Positions 18,145 through 29,217 of a DNA stretch of 64,000 bases are shown here, piece after piece; the first letter of the stretch is position 1; each line of letters opens with the position of its first letter. Made by a program: the position numbers and the translations under genes. This DNA comes from Bifidobacterium sp. B4142 (lineage in GTDB: Bacteria; Actinomycetota; Actinomycetes; Actinomycetales; Bifidobacteriaceae): the NCBI RefSeq assembly GCF_026537325.1, contig NZ_JAFNMJ010000002.1, forward strand, positions 248,001 to 312,000, read 5' to 3'. The notes beneath the pieces were generated by a model, which saw nothing but the letters and a program-made list of their open reading frames with translations, was not told where the DNA came from and made no database searches.

Positions 18145-18831
18145 GTGAAGCAGAAGCATCTCGGGCTGGCAGCGCTGGCCGACGACGATTTCTCCGTCAT
18201 GGAGGCCATCGGCGGATGGCGGGGGATTGTCGAATCCCTGTTGCCGGGGCTGGTATTTCTGGTTTTCTTCCTGGTGACCGGCCGTCTGGGGCTGACCGTG
18301 GCGGTTTCGGCGGCCTTGGCCGTTGTGCAGCTCCTGATTCGTCTGGTTCAGCGGCAGTCTTTTCTTGGGGCGCTGACCGGTCTGCTTTCGGTGGTCATCT
18401 GCCTGGTGGCTGCCTGGCTGACCCGGGATGCCCGCAACTATTACCTGCCAGGATTCCTGACCAACGGATTCTGGATTATCGTTCTCGGTGCCTCGCTGCT
18501 GGCACGGATGCCCGGCATAGGCCTGCTGGTGGAGTATCTGCGCCGACCTGTCGTCTCCGGGTGGAGACAGTGGCTGGCCTCTTGGCGCAGTGAACCGGAT
18601 CTGGTACGGGCCTATAATCAGGCCACCCTGGTCTGGATCGCCGTCTTTGCGCTGCGCCTGCTGGTTCAGGTGCCGCTCTACCTGACTGGTTCCGTTGGGT
18701 TTCTTGGTGCCGCACGCCTGATTCTGGGCCTACCCCTGTTTGCCCTGGGAATCTGGATCAGCTGGCTGCTGATCGGCGGTCCCTACCACCGTCGCCAGGC
18801 CGACCAGGAGGTTCATGCCGATCATGACTGA
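18145..18831 (+). CDS. DUF3159 membrane protein
   Basis: A 228-aa membrane protein with about six hydrophobic segments. The N-terminal region FSVMEAIGGWRGIVESLLPGLVFLVFF matches the DUF3159 family, in which the 'GGxRGxxEsxLP' motif precedes the first helix. It is an actinobacterial family whose members lie next to DUF3710 genes; a transport or intracellular-septation-like role has been guessed but not shown. It begins 4 bases after the DUF3710 stop with a GTG and overlaps the next gene by 17 bases, so the three genes are probably one operon. Confidence 0.85.
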   Translation: MKQKHLGLAALADDDFSVMEAIGGWRGIVESLLPGLVFLVFFLVTGRLGLTVAVSAALAVVQLLIRLVQRQSFLGALTGLLSVVICLVAAWLTRDARNYYLPGFLTNGFWIIVLGASLLARMPGIGLLVEYLRRPVVSGWRQWLASWRSEPDLVRAYNQATLVWIAVFALRLLVQVPLYLTGSVGFLGAARLILGLPLFALGIWISWLLIGGPYHRRQADQEVHADHD

Positions 18832-20110
18832 GACCAGGGTTCGTCTGCGTATCGAGCGCTATGCCGACCAGGGCCGTTGCGTCACCCATCTGGAGGACGG
18901 TCGGGTGGTCTTCGTCCGCTTCGCCCTGCCCGGGGAGCTGGTGGAGGTCCTCCTGGACGAGCCTCACGGCCGGGCCGACAGATTCGCCACGGGAGAGGTC
19001 ACCCAGGTGTTGGAGGCCAGCCCTGACCGACGTGAACCCGTCTGGCCCCTGGCTGGCCCCTTGGCCTGGGGAGGCGGCCTGGGCGGCGCTGATCTGATTC
19101 ACGTCAGCCTGCCCGGTCAGCTGGCCTGGAAGGCCGATCTGATTGGTCAGCAGATGTCCCGTCTGGGCGGGGTGGACGTCCAAGTGCCGGTGGTCCGAGT
19201 TCCGGGCGATGAAGAGCTGGGCGGCCTGCACTGGAGGACGCGAATCGAGCTGGTGGCCGACGACCAGGGCCGCCCCTCCATGCGTCGGCAGGGATCGCAT
19301 GACCGCCTGCCGATTCAGACCATGCCCTTGGCTACACAGCAATTGCTGGACCTGGCTGACGAACTGGGCATCTGGGAGGGCGGACTGCCCGCTGGTGCCC
19401 GCATACGCCTGGCCGTGCCCCAGCCGCGCGATGGGGGACCGGTCGGCGACAACTACGCCCTGCTGGTGGATGGTCGCCTGAGCAAGGGGAGCCGCCTGTT
19501 GATGGAGCGGCTGGAGGCCGGGGCAGGACCTGTCTACCAGGTTCGGGCCGACGGATTCTGGCAGGTCCACCGCCAGGCACCGGTCGTGCTGACCAAGGCG
19601 GTCCTGGACCAGGCCAGGCAGGCCCTGAATGGGGTCGCCGAACCGGTCATCTGGGATCTTTACTGCGGATCAGGGCTCTTCACCCTGCCCCTGGCCGCTC
19701 TGGCCGACGGACGGGCCCGGCTTCTGGCCGTGGAAGGTTCCGCCGGAGCTATTGCCTGTGCGAAAAACAACGTAAAGCGGGCCGGATTGAACCGAGTGGT
19801 CCTGCGTCGTGGGGACGTGGCCAGGGTCCTGGCTGGCGGTCCGCCCAAGGGGCTGGGGCATCCCGACCTGATCCTGCTGGATCCGCCCAGGGCCGGCGCC
19901 AAGGCTCAAGTCTGCCAACTGCTGGCTGCCAGCGGGGCTGGGACCATTATCTATGTGGCCTGCGATCCGACCAGCCTGGCCAGGGATACGGCCACCCTGA
20001 TCTCCCTGGGTTACAGCCCAGAGCATCTTGAGGCCTTTGACATCTACCCGATGACCCACCATGTGGAGACCATGGCAATCTTCACCCGCACGGCGGGAAG
20101 GCGGCGCTGA
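18815..20110 (+). CDS. TRAM-domain class I SAM-dependent RNA methyltransferase (TrmA/RumA family)
   Basis: A 431-aa RNA uridine C5-methyltransferase-like enzyme. The N-terminal TRAM-like OB fold (about residues 5-65) is followed by a central domain and a Rossmann methyltransferase domain with motif I WDLYCGSGLFTLPLA near residue 290, LLDPPRAGAK near 352 and YVACDPTSLARD near 378, where the Cys is the expected nucleophile. The [4Fe-4S] cysteine cluster of RumA/RlmD is not seen. The substrate (rRNA or tRNA uridine) cannot be told from sequence. AGGAGG lies 3 bases before ATG 18815 and 12 before ATG 18824, so either could be used. Confidence 0.85.
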   Translation: MPIMTETRVRLRIERYADQGRCVTHLEDGRVVFVRFALPGELVEVLLDEPHGRADRFATGEVTQVLEASPDRREPVWPLAGPLAWGGGLGGADLIHVSLPGQLAWKADLIGQQMSRLGGVDVQVPVVRVPGDEELGGLHWRTRIELVADDQGRPSMRRQGSHDRLPIQTMPLATQQLLDLADELGIWEGGLPAGARIRLAVPQPRDGGPVGDNYALLVDGRLSKGSRLLMERLEAGAGPVYQVRADGFWQVHRQAPVVLTKAVLDQARQALNGVAEPVIWDLYCGSGLFTLPLAALADGRARLLAVEGSAGAIACAKNNVKRAGLNRVVLRRGDVARVLAGGPPKGLGHPDLILLDPPRAGAKAQVCQLLAASGAGTIIYVACDPTSLARDTATLISLGYSPEHLEAFDIYPMTHHVETMAIFTRTAGRRR

Positions 20111-20111
20111 C

Positions 20112-20756
20112 ATGAGCCGCGCCGGGCATGTCTTGACAGTGTTCAAGCGGCTGGCGGGTCTGCTGCTGGCGGTCGCTCTGCTGGCAGGCTTGCCAATGCT
20201 GACCGGCTGCGCCCCCAAGGACAGGGCCGTGGGCGACTCCTGGCACGCGGGTACCGTGCCTCATGACGGCGTGGATCGCTCCGACACGCTAGTGGCTTTG
20301 ATTGGCTGCCCGCAGACGGGCGACAAGGACTCGGATGCCGGTCTTGACGGCCGCATCCTGGCATCGTTGAAGGCAGAACGGATGAAGGGCTATTTCTCCT
20401 CGGCGCAGTCCACCGGCGATCAGCAGGATGGGGTGCAAGATGCCGTCAACCGTGGTGTCAGTCTGATTCTGATCCGCCAGCCTGGAGCCGGCGACTGGAC
20501 TCCTGCCCTAAAGGCGGCCCGGAAGGCCGGCATCCCTGTGATAGAGTTCGCTCAAAGCGCCAAGGCTTGGAATCCTGACCCAGGTAGGCTCTACTATGCG
20601 GCTACGGTCCACCCGGTGGATCCTGCCGGGCATCCGCACGCGCCTCTGCTTGCCGACGCCCTGCAGACTATTGTGGACGACGGACCGCATGCGAGGATCA
20701 TGGCCGTGCGCCTGAGCGCCGACCGAGAGGGGGCCGAGGATGAGCACAGGCAGTGA
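20112..20756 (+). CDS. Lipoprotein with a single periplasmic-binding-protein (PBP1) lobe
   Basis: A 214-aa exported lipoprotein: an N-terminal hydrophobic segment ends in the lipobox MLTGC with Cys33. The mature part looks like the N-terminal Rossmann lobe of LacI/ribose-binding-type proteins: DTLVALIGCP as the first strand, GVQDAVNRGVSLILIRQP, and ALKAARKAGIPVIEF. After that the second lobe is missing; the protein is about half the usual 300 residues and ends in a charged tail. No sugar ABC permease is nearby. Its last 17 bases overlap the start of the P-type ATPase gene, so the two are translationally coupled. A degenerate remnant of a longer binding protein is the main alternative. Confidence 0.75.
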   Translation: MSRAGHVLTVFKRLAGLLLAVALLAGLPMLTGCAPKDRAVGDSWHAGTVPHDGVDRSDTLVALIGCPQTGDKDSDAGLDGRILASLKAERMKGYFSSAQSTGDQQDGVQDAVNRGVSLILIRQPGAGDWTPALKAARKAGIPVIEFAQSAKAWNPDPGRLYYAATVHPVDPAGHPHAPLLADALQTIVDDGPHARIMAVRLSADREGAEDEHRQ

Positions 20757-23226
20757 GCAAGTGCCGACAGCGGGCACAGGCTTTCCGGACACCGACCGGC
20801 CGGGGCTGAGCTCCCAGGAGGTGGAGCAGCTGAAGGCCCAGGGCCTGGTCAACGTCTCCCAGAACCAAACCTCCCGCAGCCTGGGCCAGATCATCCGAGA
20901 CAACGTCTTCACCCTCTTCAACGGGATCATCCTGACCGCCATGGTGGTGGTTTTGCTGACAGGCCAGTGGAGGGATGCGGTCTTCGGCCTGATCATCATC
21001 ATCAACACCGGTATCGGCGTGGCCACCGAACTCAAGGCCAAGCACACCCTGGACGGGCTGTCCATCCTGGTGGCCTCCGACTATACGGTACGCAGGGATG
21101 GGTGCAACCTGACCGTGCCTCACGATGCCATCGTCAAGGGGGACCTGCTCTGGATCCGCTCCGGGGACCAGGTGCCCGCCGATGCGCAAATCATCGACAC
21201 ATACGGCCTGGAGCTGGACGAGTCCATGCTGACCGGCGAATCGCGCACGGTCAAGCACAAGCCGGGCGACCAGGTCTACTCAGGCTCCACGGCCGTCTCG
21301 GGCATGGCCCTGGCCCAGGTGACCGCCGTGGGCGCCGACTCCTACGCCGCCACGCTGACGGCCAAGGCCAAGGTCTACAAGAAGGTTCGCTCTGACCTGA
21401 ACGAGGGCATCAACACCATTCTCAAGGTCATGACCGTGGTGGTCATTCCCCTCTGCCTGCTGCTCATCTTCACCCAGATGCGGACCGTGGGCGGCTTCCA
21501 GACGGCCCTGGCCACCGGAGCCTGGCGGCAGGCCGTGGTGTCTGCCGTAGCCGGGGTCGTAGGCATGATCCCTGAGGGTCTGGTTCTGCTGACCTCTCTG
21601 AACTTCGCCCTGGCTGCCATCCGCCTGGCCCGCCACCAGACCCTGGTCCAGCAGATGGAGTCCGTGGAGACCCTGGCCCGGGTGGACGCCCTGAACTTGG
21701 ACAAGACCGGCACCATCACCGACGGGGGCATCGTCTATGACGATCTGCATCCGCTGGTCGATGACTTGCCTGCCCAGCAACTGCGGCAGGCCCTGGTGGA
21801 CGTCTGCGCGGAGGAGAGCCCCAACGCCACCGGCCGTGCCATCCTCAAGGGGATGGACGACCTGCGCCCCGGCAGGGCCGTCAGCCGCCTGCCTTTCTCC
21901 TCGGCCCGCAAGTGGAGCGCCGTGGCCGACCAGTCCGGCAAAATCTGGTACTTCGGCGCTCCGGAGGTGCTCCTGGCATCCCAGGCGGGCAGGTGGCCCC
22001 AGGTGGACCTGCAGGTGGCCGACTTGGCCGACCGCGGCTATCGGGTGCTGATGCTGTCCGCCCCCGATGGGTACCCGAGCACTGACCAGCCTGACCACTT
22101 CACCAGCAGCCCCGACCTGCCTGGGAACCTGAAGCCCCTAGCCCTGATCACCTGCTCGGAGCACATCCGCGAAGACGCTGCCGAGACCCTGGCCTGGTTC
22201 CGCCAACAGGGTGTGCGCTGCCGGGTCATTTCGGGCGATAACCCAGCCACTGTGGCGGCTATCGCCAACAAGGTGGGTCTGACCGGCGAACGGCCCCCCA
22301 GGGCCATGGATGCCCGTCAACTGCCCGAGGACACGGCAGCCCTGGCCGAGGTCCTGGAGGATGTAGACGTGCTGGGCCGGGTCCTGCCCGACCAGAAGAA
22401 GGCCATCGTCCAAGCCCTGCACCTGAAGGGTCACACGGTGGCCATGACCGGCGACGGGGTCAACGACTCCCTGGCTCTGAAGGAGGCGGATCTGGGCATC
22501 GCCATGGGCAATGCGGCGGCAGCCACCAAGGCCGTGGCCCAGCTGGTCCTGGTGGATTCGCGCTTCTCCCACCTGCCCGACGTGGTGGCCCGGGGCCGGC
22601 AGGTCATGGCCAACATGGAGCGTGTGGCTGGTCTCTTCTTGGTCAAGACCGTCTACTCGGCCCTGATCTCCTTAGGTGTGGTCCTGACCGGCATTCCCTT
22701 CCCTTACCTGCCCCGGCACATCACCTACATCGGCGCCCTGACCATCGGCACTCCCGCCTTCTTCCTAGCGCTGGCCCCCAACACCAGGCGCTACCGGCCA
22801 GGCTTCCTCAAGCGCGTGGTTACCTTCGCCCTGCCCTCGGGCATCGCCACTGCTTTGATTGTGCTGGCGGCGGCCTGGAGCCTGCCCGGCTTGCTGGGCC
22901 TGGACCTGGCCCGGCCCGGTGACCTGGGGCGCTGGCGGTCGGTCTGCGCCATCGTCCTCTTCTGTATGGGCGTGCTGGTCCTGACCCAGGTGGCCCGGCC
23001 CATGCGCTCTTGGAGGGGCCTGCTGGTCCTCTTCTTCGCTGCAGCCGGGGTGATCGGGGCCCTGATCCCCATGGTGGCGCAGTTCTTTGCCATCAGCCTG
23101 CCCACTGGTCCGGCCCTGGTCACAACCGTGGCCTTTGCCTTGGTGGGAGCCCTGCTCATGGTCCTGGCCGTCTTGGGCTATCCGGCATGCGCACGTTACA
23201 TACGCCAAGTAACACATGGGCGCTAA
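20740..23226 (+). CDS. Cation-translocating P-type ATPase (CtpE-like)
   Basis: An 828-aa P-type ATPase with the canonical order: actuator-domain TGES near residue 167, the phosphorylated Asp321 in DKTGTITDG, and hinge TGDGVND near 569. The first helices are preceded by SLGQIIRDNVFTLFNGIILTAMV and the M4 region reads GMIPEGLVLLTSLNFALA, a pattern I associate with mycobacterial CtpE, implicated in Ca2+ uptake; metal-binding N-terminal CxxC repeats of heavy metal pumps are absent. About ten helices fit, with four after the P domain. The ion is inferred, not shown. It is coupled to the preceding lipoprotein gene. Confidence 0.88.
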   Translation: MSTGSEQVPTAGTGFPDTDRPGLSSQEVEQLKAQGLVNVSQNQTSRSLGQIIRDNVFTLFNGIILTAMVVVLLTGQWRDAVFGLIIIINTGIGVATELKAKHTLDGLSILVASDYTVRRDGCNLTVPHDAIVKGDLLWIRSGDQVPADAQIIDTYGLELDESMLTGESRTVKHKPGDQVYSGSTAVSGMALAQVTAVGADSYAATLTAKAKVYKKVRSDLNEGINTILKVMTVVVIPLCLLLIFTQMRTVGGFQTALATGAWRQAVVSAVAGVVGMIPEGLVLLTSLNFALAAIRLARHQTLVQQMESVETLARVDALNLDKTGTITDGGIVYDDLHPLVDDLPAQQLRQALVDVCAEESPNATGRAILKGMDDLRPGRAVSRLPFSSARKWSAVADQSGKIWYFGAPEVLLASQAGRWPQVDLQVADLADRGYRVLMLSAPDGYPSTDQPDHFTSSPDLPGNLKPLALITCSEHIREDAAETLAWFRQQGVRCRVISGDNPATVAAIANKVGLTGERPPRAMDARQLPEDTAALAEVLEDVDVLGRVLPDQKKAIVQALHLKGHTVAMTGDGVNDSLALKEADLGIAMGNAAAATKAVAQLVLVDSRFSHLPDVVARGRQVMANMERVAGLFLVKTVYSALISLGVVLTGIPFPYLPRHITYIGALTIGTPAFFLALAPNTRRYRPGFLKRVVTFALPSGIATALIVLAAAWSLPGLLGLDLARPGDLGRWRSVCAIVLFCMGVLVLTQVARPMRSWRGLLVLFFAAAGVIGALIPMVAQFFAISLPTGPALVTTVAFALVGALLMVLAVLGYPACARYIRQVTHGR

Positions 23227-23337
23227 GAATGGAACCTAAAAAGCGCAGATAGCGTCACTGACGGCCTGGGGTCCTCCTGCCGCCGGTCCACGTGGGCGCA
23301 AGGGCCGGCGCCTGAGCGTCCAGGGAAGGGGTGGTGC

Positions 23338-26053
<2,716 letters not shown>

Positions 26054-26067
<14 letters not shown>

Positions 26068-26087
26068 AAAACCAGGATGCCTGAAAA
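26054..26087 (+). repeat. 17-bp perfect tandem duplication spanning the acnA stop
   Basis: ACCAGGATGCCTGAAAA occurs twice back to back at 26054-26070 and 26071-26087. The first copy contains the acnA stop (TGA 26065-26067). The second copy holds another TGA between the stop and the terminator. It looks like a recent replication-slippage duplication. Confidence 0.9.
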
Positions 26088-26096
26088 AGATATAAA

Positions 26097-26128
26097 AAAT
26101 CCCGCCCCCGATGCCAGGGGCGGGATTT
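26097..26128. terminator. Bidirectional terminator between acnA and the BI-1 gene
   Basis: A perfect 12-bp stem AAATCCCGCCCC (26097-26108) and GGGGCGGGATTT (26117-26128) with an 8-base loop. A-runs on the left and T-runs on the right make it work in both directions, serving acnA on the plus strand and the convergent BI-1 gene on the minus strand. Confidence 0.88.
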
Positions 26129-26133
26129 CTTCG

Positions 26134-26937
26134 TCAGTTCCGGTCGCCGACCAGATTCAGGATGTAGAGGAAGAGGTTGACGAAGTCCAGGTAGAGGTTG
26201 AGGGCGCAGAGGATGGAGACCCGCTTGATGGCCTCCGGCCCCTGGCTGCGGTAGGTGGCGAAGATGACCCTGGTCTGCTGGGCGTCGTACATGGTCAGCC
26301 CGGCGAAGAGGATGATGCCGATGGCCGAGACCACGCGCAGGGCCGTGTTCGAAGGGGCCACGAAGAGCATGACCAGCTGGACCAGGATCAGCATGAGCAG
26401 GCCGGCCATGAAGATGGACCCCATGCCCAGCATGTTCCGCCGGGTGGTCAGCCCCAGCATGCTCAGAACGAAGAAGAAGCCTGCGCTGATCACCAGGGTC
26501 AGCATGATGGACGGCAGTGAGTAGGTTATGAAGATGGTGCTCAAAGTGAAGCCCATCAGGGCCGCATAGAGGTAAAACATGACCCGGGCGGTGGAGGTGC
26601 GCATACGCATGATCCGGGCGCTCAGAATCATGGCGAAGGCCACCTGGACCACGGCCATGCCGATCCAGCCCAGGGTGCCCGTGGCCTGCATGAAAGCCAG
26701 GAGCAGTCCGGTCCGGGCGGTCAGATAGGCCGTCAGGGCGGTGACCAGCAGGCCGACGGCCATCTCCGCATAAGCGCGGGACATTGAGACCCGCTCCGCC
26801 TTTTCAAAGCTGTATGCTGCGTTGGCGTCGATGGGCGAGCCCATGCTGTAGGGCTCACCGCCCTGCATGGTCGGCATCGGCTGCTGCGCGTACTGACTGT
26901 ATGGGGCCTGCGGCCGCGGATTCCCGTTGAAAGCCAT
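26134..26937 (-). CDS. Bax inhibitor-1/YccA-like membrane protein
   Basis: A 267-aa integral membrane protein with a polar Pro/Gln-rich N-terminus of about 60 residues and seven hydrophobic segments. The C-terminal helices contain TMYDAQQTR and end in LCALNLYLDFVNLFLYILNLVGDRN, the signature end of the actinobacterial BI-1/YccA (Bax1-I) family, whose conserved acidic residues line a pH-dependent ion leak in characterised members. The start is supported by AAGGAGGAG just upstream on the minus strand. It is convergent with acnA and has a 458-base gap behind it. The physiological role in bifidobacteria is unknown. Confidence 0.9.
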   Translation of the reverse strand: MAFNGNPRPQAPYSQYAQQPMPTMQGGEPYSMGSPIDANAAYSFEKAERVSMSRAYAEMAVGLLVTALTAYLTARTGLLLAFMQATGTLGWIGMAVVQVAFAMILSARIMRMRTSTARVMFYLYAALMGFTLSTIFITYSLPSIMLTLVISAGFFFVLSMLGLTTRRNMLGMGSIFMAGLLMLILVQLVMLFVAPSNTALRVVSAIGIILFAGLTMYDAQQTRVIFATYRSQGPEAIKRVSILCALNLYLDFVNLFLYILNLVGDRN

Positions 26938-27395
26938 CTGCTCCTCCTTGTCGTTCCCGCCTGTGGCGGATAGTTATCTTATCCAAGTCTACATGGCGGG
27001 CTGGCTGTATAAAGGGTGTTTGCTCTGGCCGCAATGGCGGGGTGGTTCCTTGCCTACACCCCGCCGTTGCGGTTGCCTCTTTCTGATTGTGTGTTGCACG
27101 ATTTAAGGGGTATGAGCCTCTGCGGCGCTCAGCCCTGTCGGGCTGGCCCGGCAGGAGGCCGGATGCATGAACCGGCAGCCAGGCGGGCCGGTGCCGTCTG
27201 CCATGTCGGCCTCCTGCCTGCCGGAAAGCCGCCCAGCCGGAGGACAGGACGCATGAAGAACATGCCCAAGCACGGTTTCGTGCATCGACATCTGTCAAAA
27301 AGCCGTTATCGCTGGTTCGGCCCATCTTGCCTGGCAGATAGAATGAACAGGCAACACGTCACGGCCTCTGATCGGCCGGCAAGGAGTATGCCTAT
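26938..27395. other. 458-base gene-free region with two long inverted repeats
   Basis: No credible coding frame is present on either strand. Two structures stand out. One is a 13-bp stem with one G-T pair (CAATGGCGGGGTG at 27032-27044 with CACCCCGCCGTTG at 27057-27069). The other is a 12-bp perfect inverted repeat GGCAGGAGGCCG (27150-27161) with CGGCCTCCTGCC (27207-27218), separated by 45 bases. The region must contain the divergent promoters of the BI-1 gene and the aldo/keto reductase. AAGGAG at 27381 serves the latter. No tRNA or known riboswitch was recognised. Confidence 0.6.
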
Positions 27396-28235
27396 ATGAC
27401 CGGAAACGTCACCGACACCGTCATCACCCTCAACAATGGGGTCAGCATTCCCCAGCTGGGGCTCGGGGTCTTCCAAACACCTGATGGCGAGGCCACCAGC
27501 CAGGCCGTCACCTGGGCCCTGCAGGCGGGCTACCGCCACATCGACACCGCCATGATCTACGGCAACGAACAGTCCGTGGGGGAGGGCCTGCGCCGCTCCG
27601 GGGTTGACCGGCGGGATGTCTTCCTGACTACCAAGCTCTGGAATGAGGACATCCGCGCTGGGCGGGCCAAGGAAGCCTTCAAGGAGAGCCTGGACCGGCT
27701 GGGCGTGGACTACCTGGACCTCTACCTGATCCACTGGCCCGCCCAGGGCTGGCAGCAGGCCTGGGAGGACATGGAGGAGCTCTACACCCAGCGGCGCGTG
27801 CGGGCCATTGGGGTCTGCAACTTCCAGAAGCACCACCTGGACGAGCTGCACACTATCAGTGGCACCAAGCCGGCGGTCGACCAGATTGAGTCCTCGCCCC
27901 AGTTCGTCAACGGCGACCTGATCGACTACTGCCACGGCACCCTGCGTGTGGATGTGGAGGCCTACAGCCCCCTCGGCGGCACCGGCGGCAACCTGCTGGC
28001 CGACCCCAGGCTCAAGACCATGGCCGAGCGCTACGACCGCTCACCGGCACAGATCGTGCTGCGCTGGCATCTGCAGCGCGGGGTCATCGTCATCCCCAAG
28101 TCCACCCACAAGGACAGGATTGAGCAGAACGCGCAGGTCTTCGACTTCGAGCTGAGCGACGAGGACATGCAGGCCATCGCCGCCATGAACAGGGATGAAC
28201 GCACTGGCGCGGATCCCGACAATTTCGACTTCTGA
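27396..28235 (+). CDS. Aldo/keto reductase
   Basis: A 279-aa NADPH-dependent carbonyl reductase of the AKR5 (2,5-diketo-gluconate reductase-like) group. The catalytic tetrad is complete: D50 and Y55 in RHIDTAMIYGNE, K80 in TTKLW, H113 in LIHWPAQ. The cofactor-binding end is IPKSTHKDRIEQN near residue 235. It is cytoplasmic and probably detoxifies aldehydes or reduces sugar-derived ketones; the substrate cannot be assigned. It is a single gene, followed by GC-rich hairpin-forming sequence (28285-28305) with no clear T-run. Confidence 0.92.
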   Translation: MTGNVTDTVITLNNGVSIPQLGLGVFQTPDGEATSQAVTWALQAGYRHIDTAMIYGNEQSVGEGLRRSGVDRRDVFLTTKLWNEDIRAGRAKEAFKESLDRLGVDYLDLYLIHWPAQGWQQAWEDMEELYTQRRVRAIGVCNFQKHHLDELHTISGTKPAVDQIESSPQFVNGDLIDYCHGTLRVDVEAYSPLGGTGGNLLADPRLKTMAERYDRSPAQIVLRWHLQRGVIVIPKSTHKDRIEQNAQVFDFELSDEDMQAIAAMNRDERTGADPDNFDF

Positions 28236-28355
28236 GGAATGGTGGTACAGGAGGAGACCCGACCTTGAAGGCGGGGCCACCTCCTGGGGCCTGGCGGAAG
28301 CCCCAACCCTTCCACCTGGCCTGGTTCCTATGGTAAAGGATCTGTGAGGATTCAG

Positions 28356-29105
28356 TTAATCGGTATTGCCGCTGATGGCTTCGTCGTCGGAATCCTGCTC
28401 CTGGGGCGAACCTGAGATGTCGCGGTGGATGGACTGCATCTGCACCTCAATGTTCTGCAGGGAGCGGGCGCAGTCCAGCAGGGTCTGCGAATGCTCGGCC
28501 AGGCGGGCGTCGGGTAGGTCGGACTTGTAGCGCAACTGGTGCTCCAGGGAGGCCCAGTAGTCCATGGCGATGGTGCGGAACTGAACCTCGACCGGCGTGT
28601 AGTGGGGGCCCGAGGTCAGGAAGACAGGCACGGCATAGATGACGTGCAGGCTGCGGTAGCCGTTCATCTTGGGATTGCGGATGTAGTCCTTGACCCTCAG
28701 CACCTGGATGTCCGACTGGTCGGAGAGATAGCGGGAGACCGAGTAGACGTCGTCCCGGTAGTTGCAGATGACACGCACGCCGGCCACATCGAAGATGTGA
28801 TCGCGCACCGAGGTGATGGTGACGGGCAGGTTCTTGCGGTGCAGCTTGCCGATCAGCGAGTCCACGCTCTTGAGCCGGCGCTCCATGTGATGGATGGGGT
28901 TGTGGCTGAACCTGACCTGGAACTCGGTGTCCAGCACGTCCAGCTTGGTCGAAATCTCGTACATGGCCCCCTCGTAGGTCTGCATGAGATTGACGAATTC
29001 CGTTATCTCGTCGATATTCAGCTTGGGGCGGTCCCTTTCGTCCAAGTCTGACAGCCGTTGCTTCATTTCGGATGCGCTCATGGCACTGTTACGGTCGAGT
29101 ATCAC
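28356..29105 (-). CDS. Small alarmone synthetase (RelQ-like (p)ppGpp synthetase)
   Basis: A RelA/SpoT nucleotidyltransferase domain alone, with no HD hydrolase, TGS or ACT domain, so a synthesis-only small alarmone synthetase. Family blocks include ERRLKSVDSLIGKL, FDVAGVRVICNYRDDVY, VKDYIRNPKMNGYRSLHVIY and VEVQFRTIAMDYWASLEHQLRYK. The frame is open to 29219, but the GTG at 29105 has GGGAGG 5 bases upstream and gives 249 aa; ATG 29081 is an alternative with no ribosome site. The acidic C-terminal tail is not conserved. It is divergent from miaB, sharing a promoter region of about 110 bases. Confidence 0.88.
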   Translation of the reverse strand: MILDRNSAMSASEMKQRLSDLDERDRPKLNIDEITEFVNLMQTYEGAMYEISTKLDVLDTEFQVRFSHNPIHHMERRLKSVDSLIGKLHRKNLPVTITSVRDHIFDVAGVRVICNYRDDVYSVSRYLSDQSDIQVLRVKDYIRNPKMNGYRSLHVIYAVPVFLTSGPHYTPVEVQFRTIAMDYWASLEHQLRYKSDLPDARLAEHSQTLLDCARSLQNIEVQMQSIHRDISGSPQEQDSDDEAISGNTD

Positions 29106-29217
29106 ATGAACCTCCCATGCCGCCGTTCGTAACCATGACTCATGGTACGCACAGGCCCCGATGGCCGCGGGACCCGACCTGCGCATACAATCATGGCTTA
29201 TGGAAGCAGACGAGGGC

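Noticed and set aside
26077-26524. Plus-strand frames under the BI-1 gene
   Set aside because: They are antisense to a clear membrane protein gene, and their Asp/Gln/Glu/His-rich content is the expected reverse reading of hydrophobic codons.
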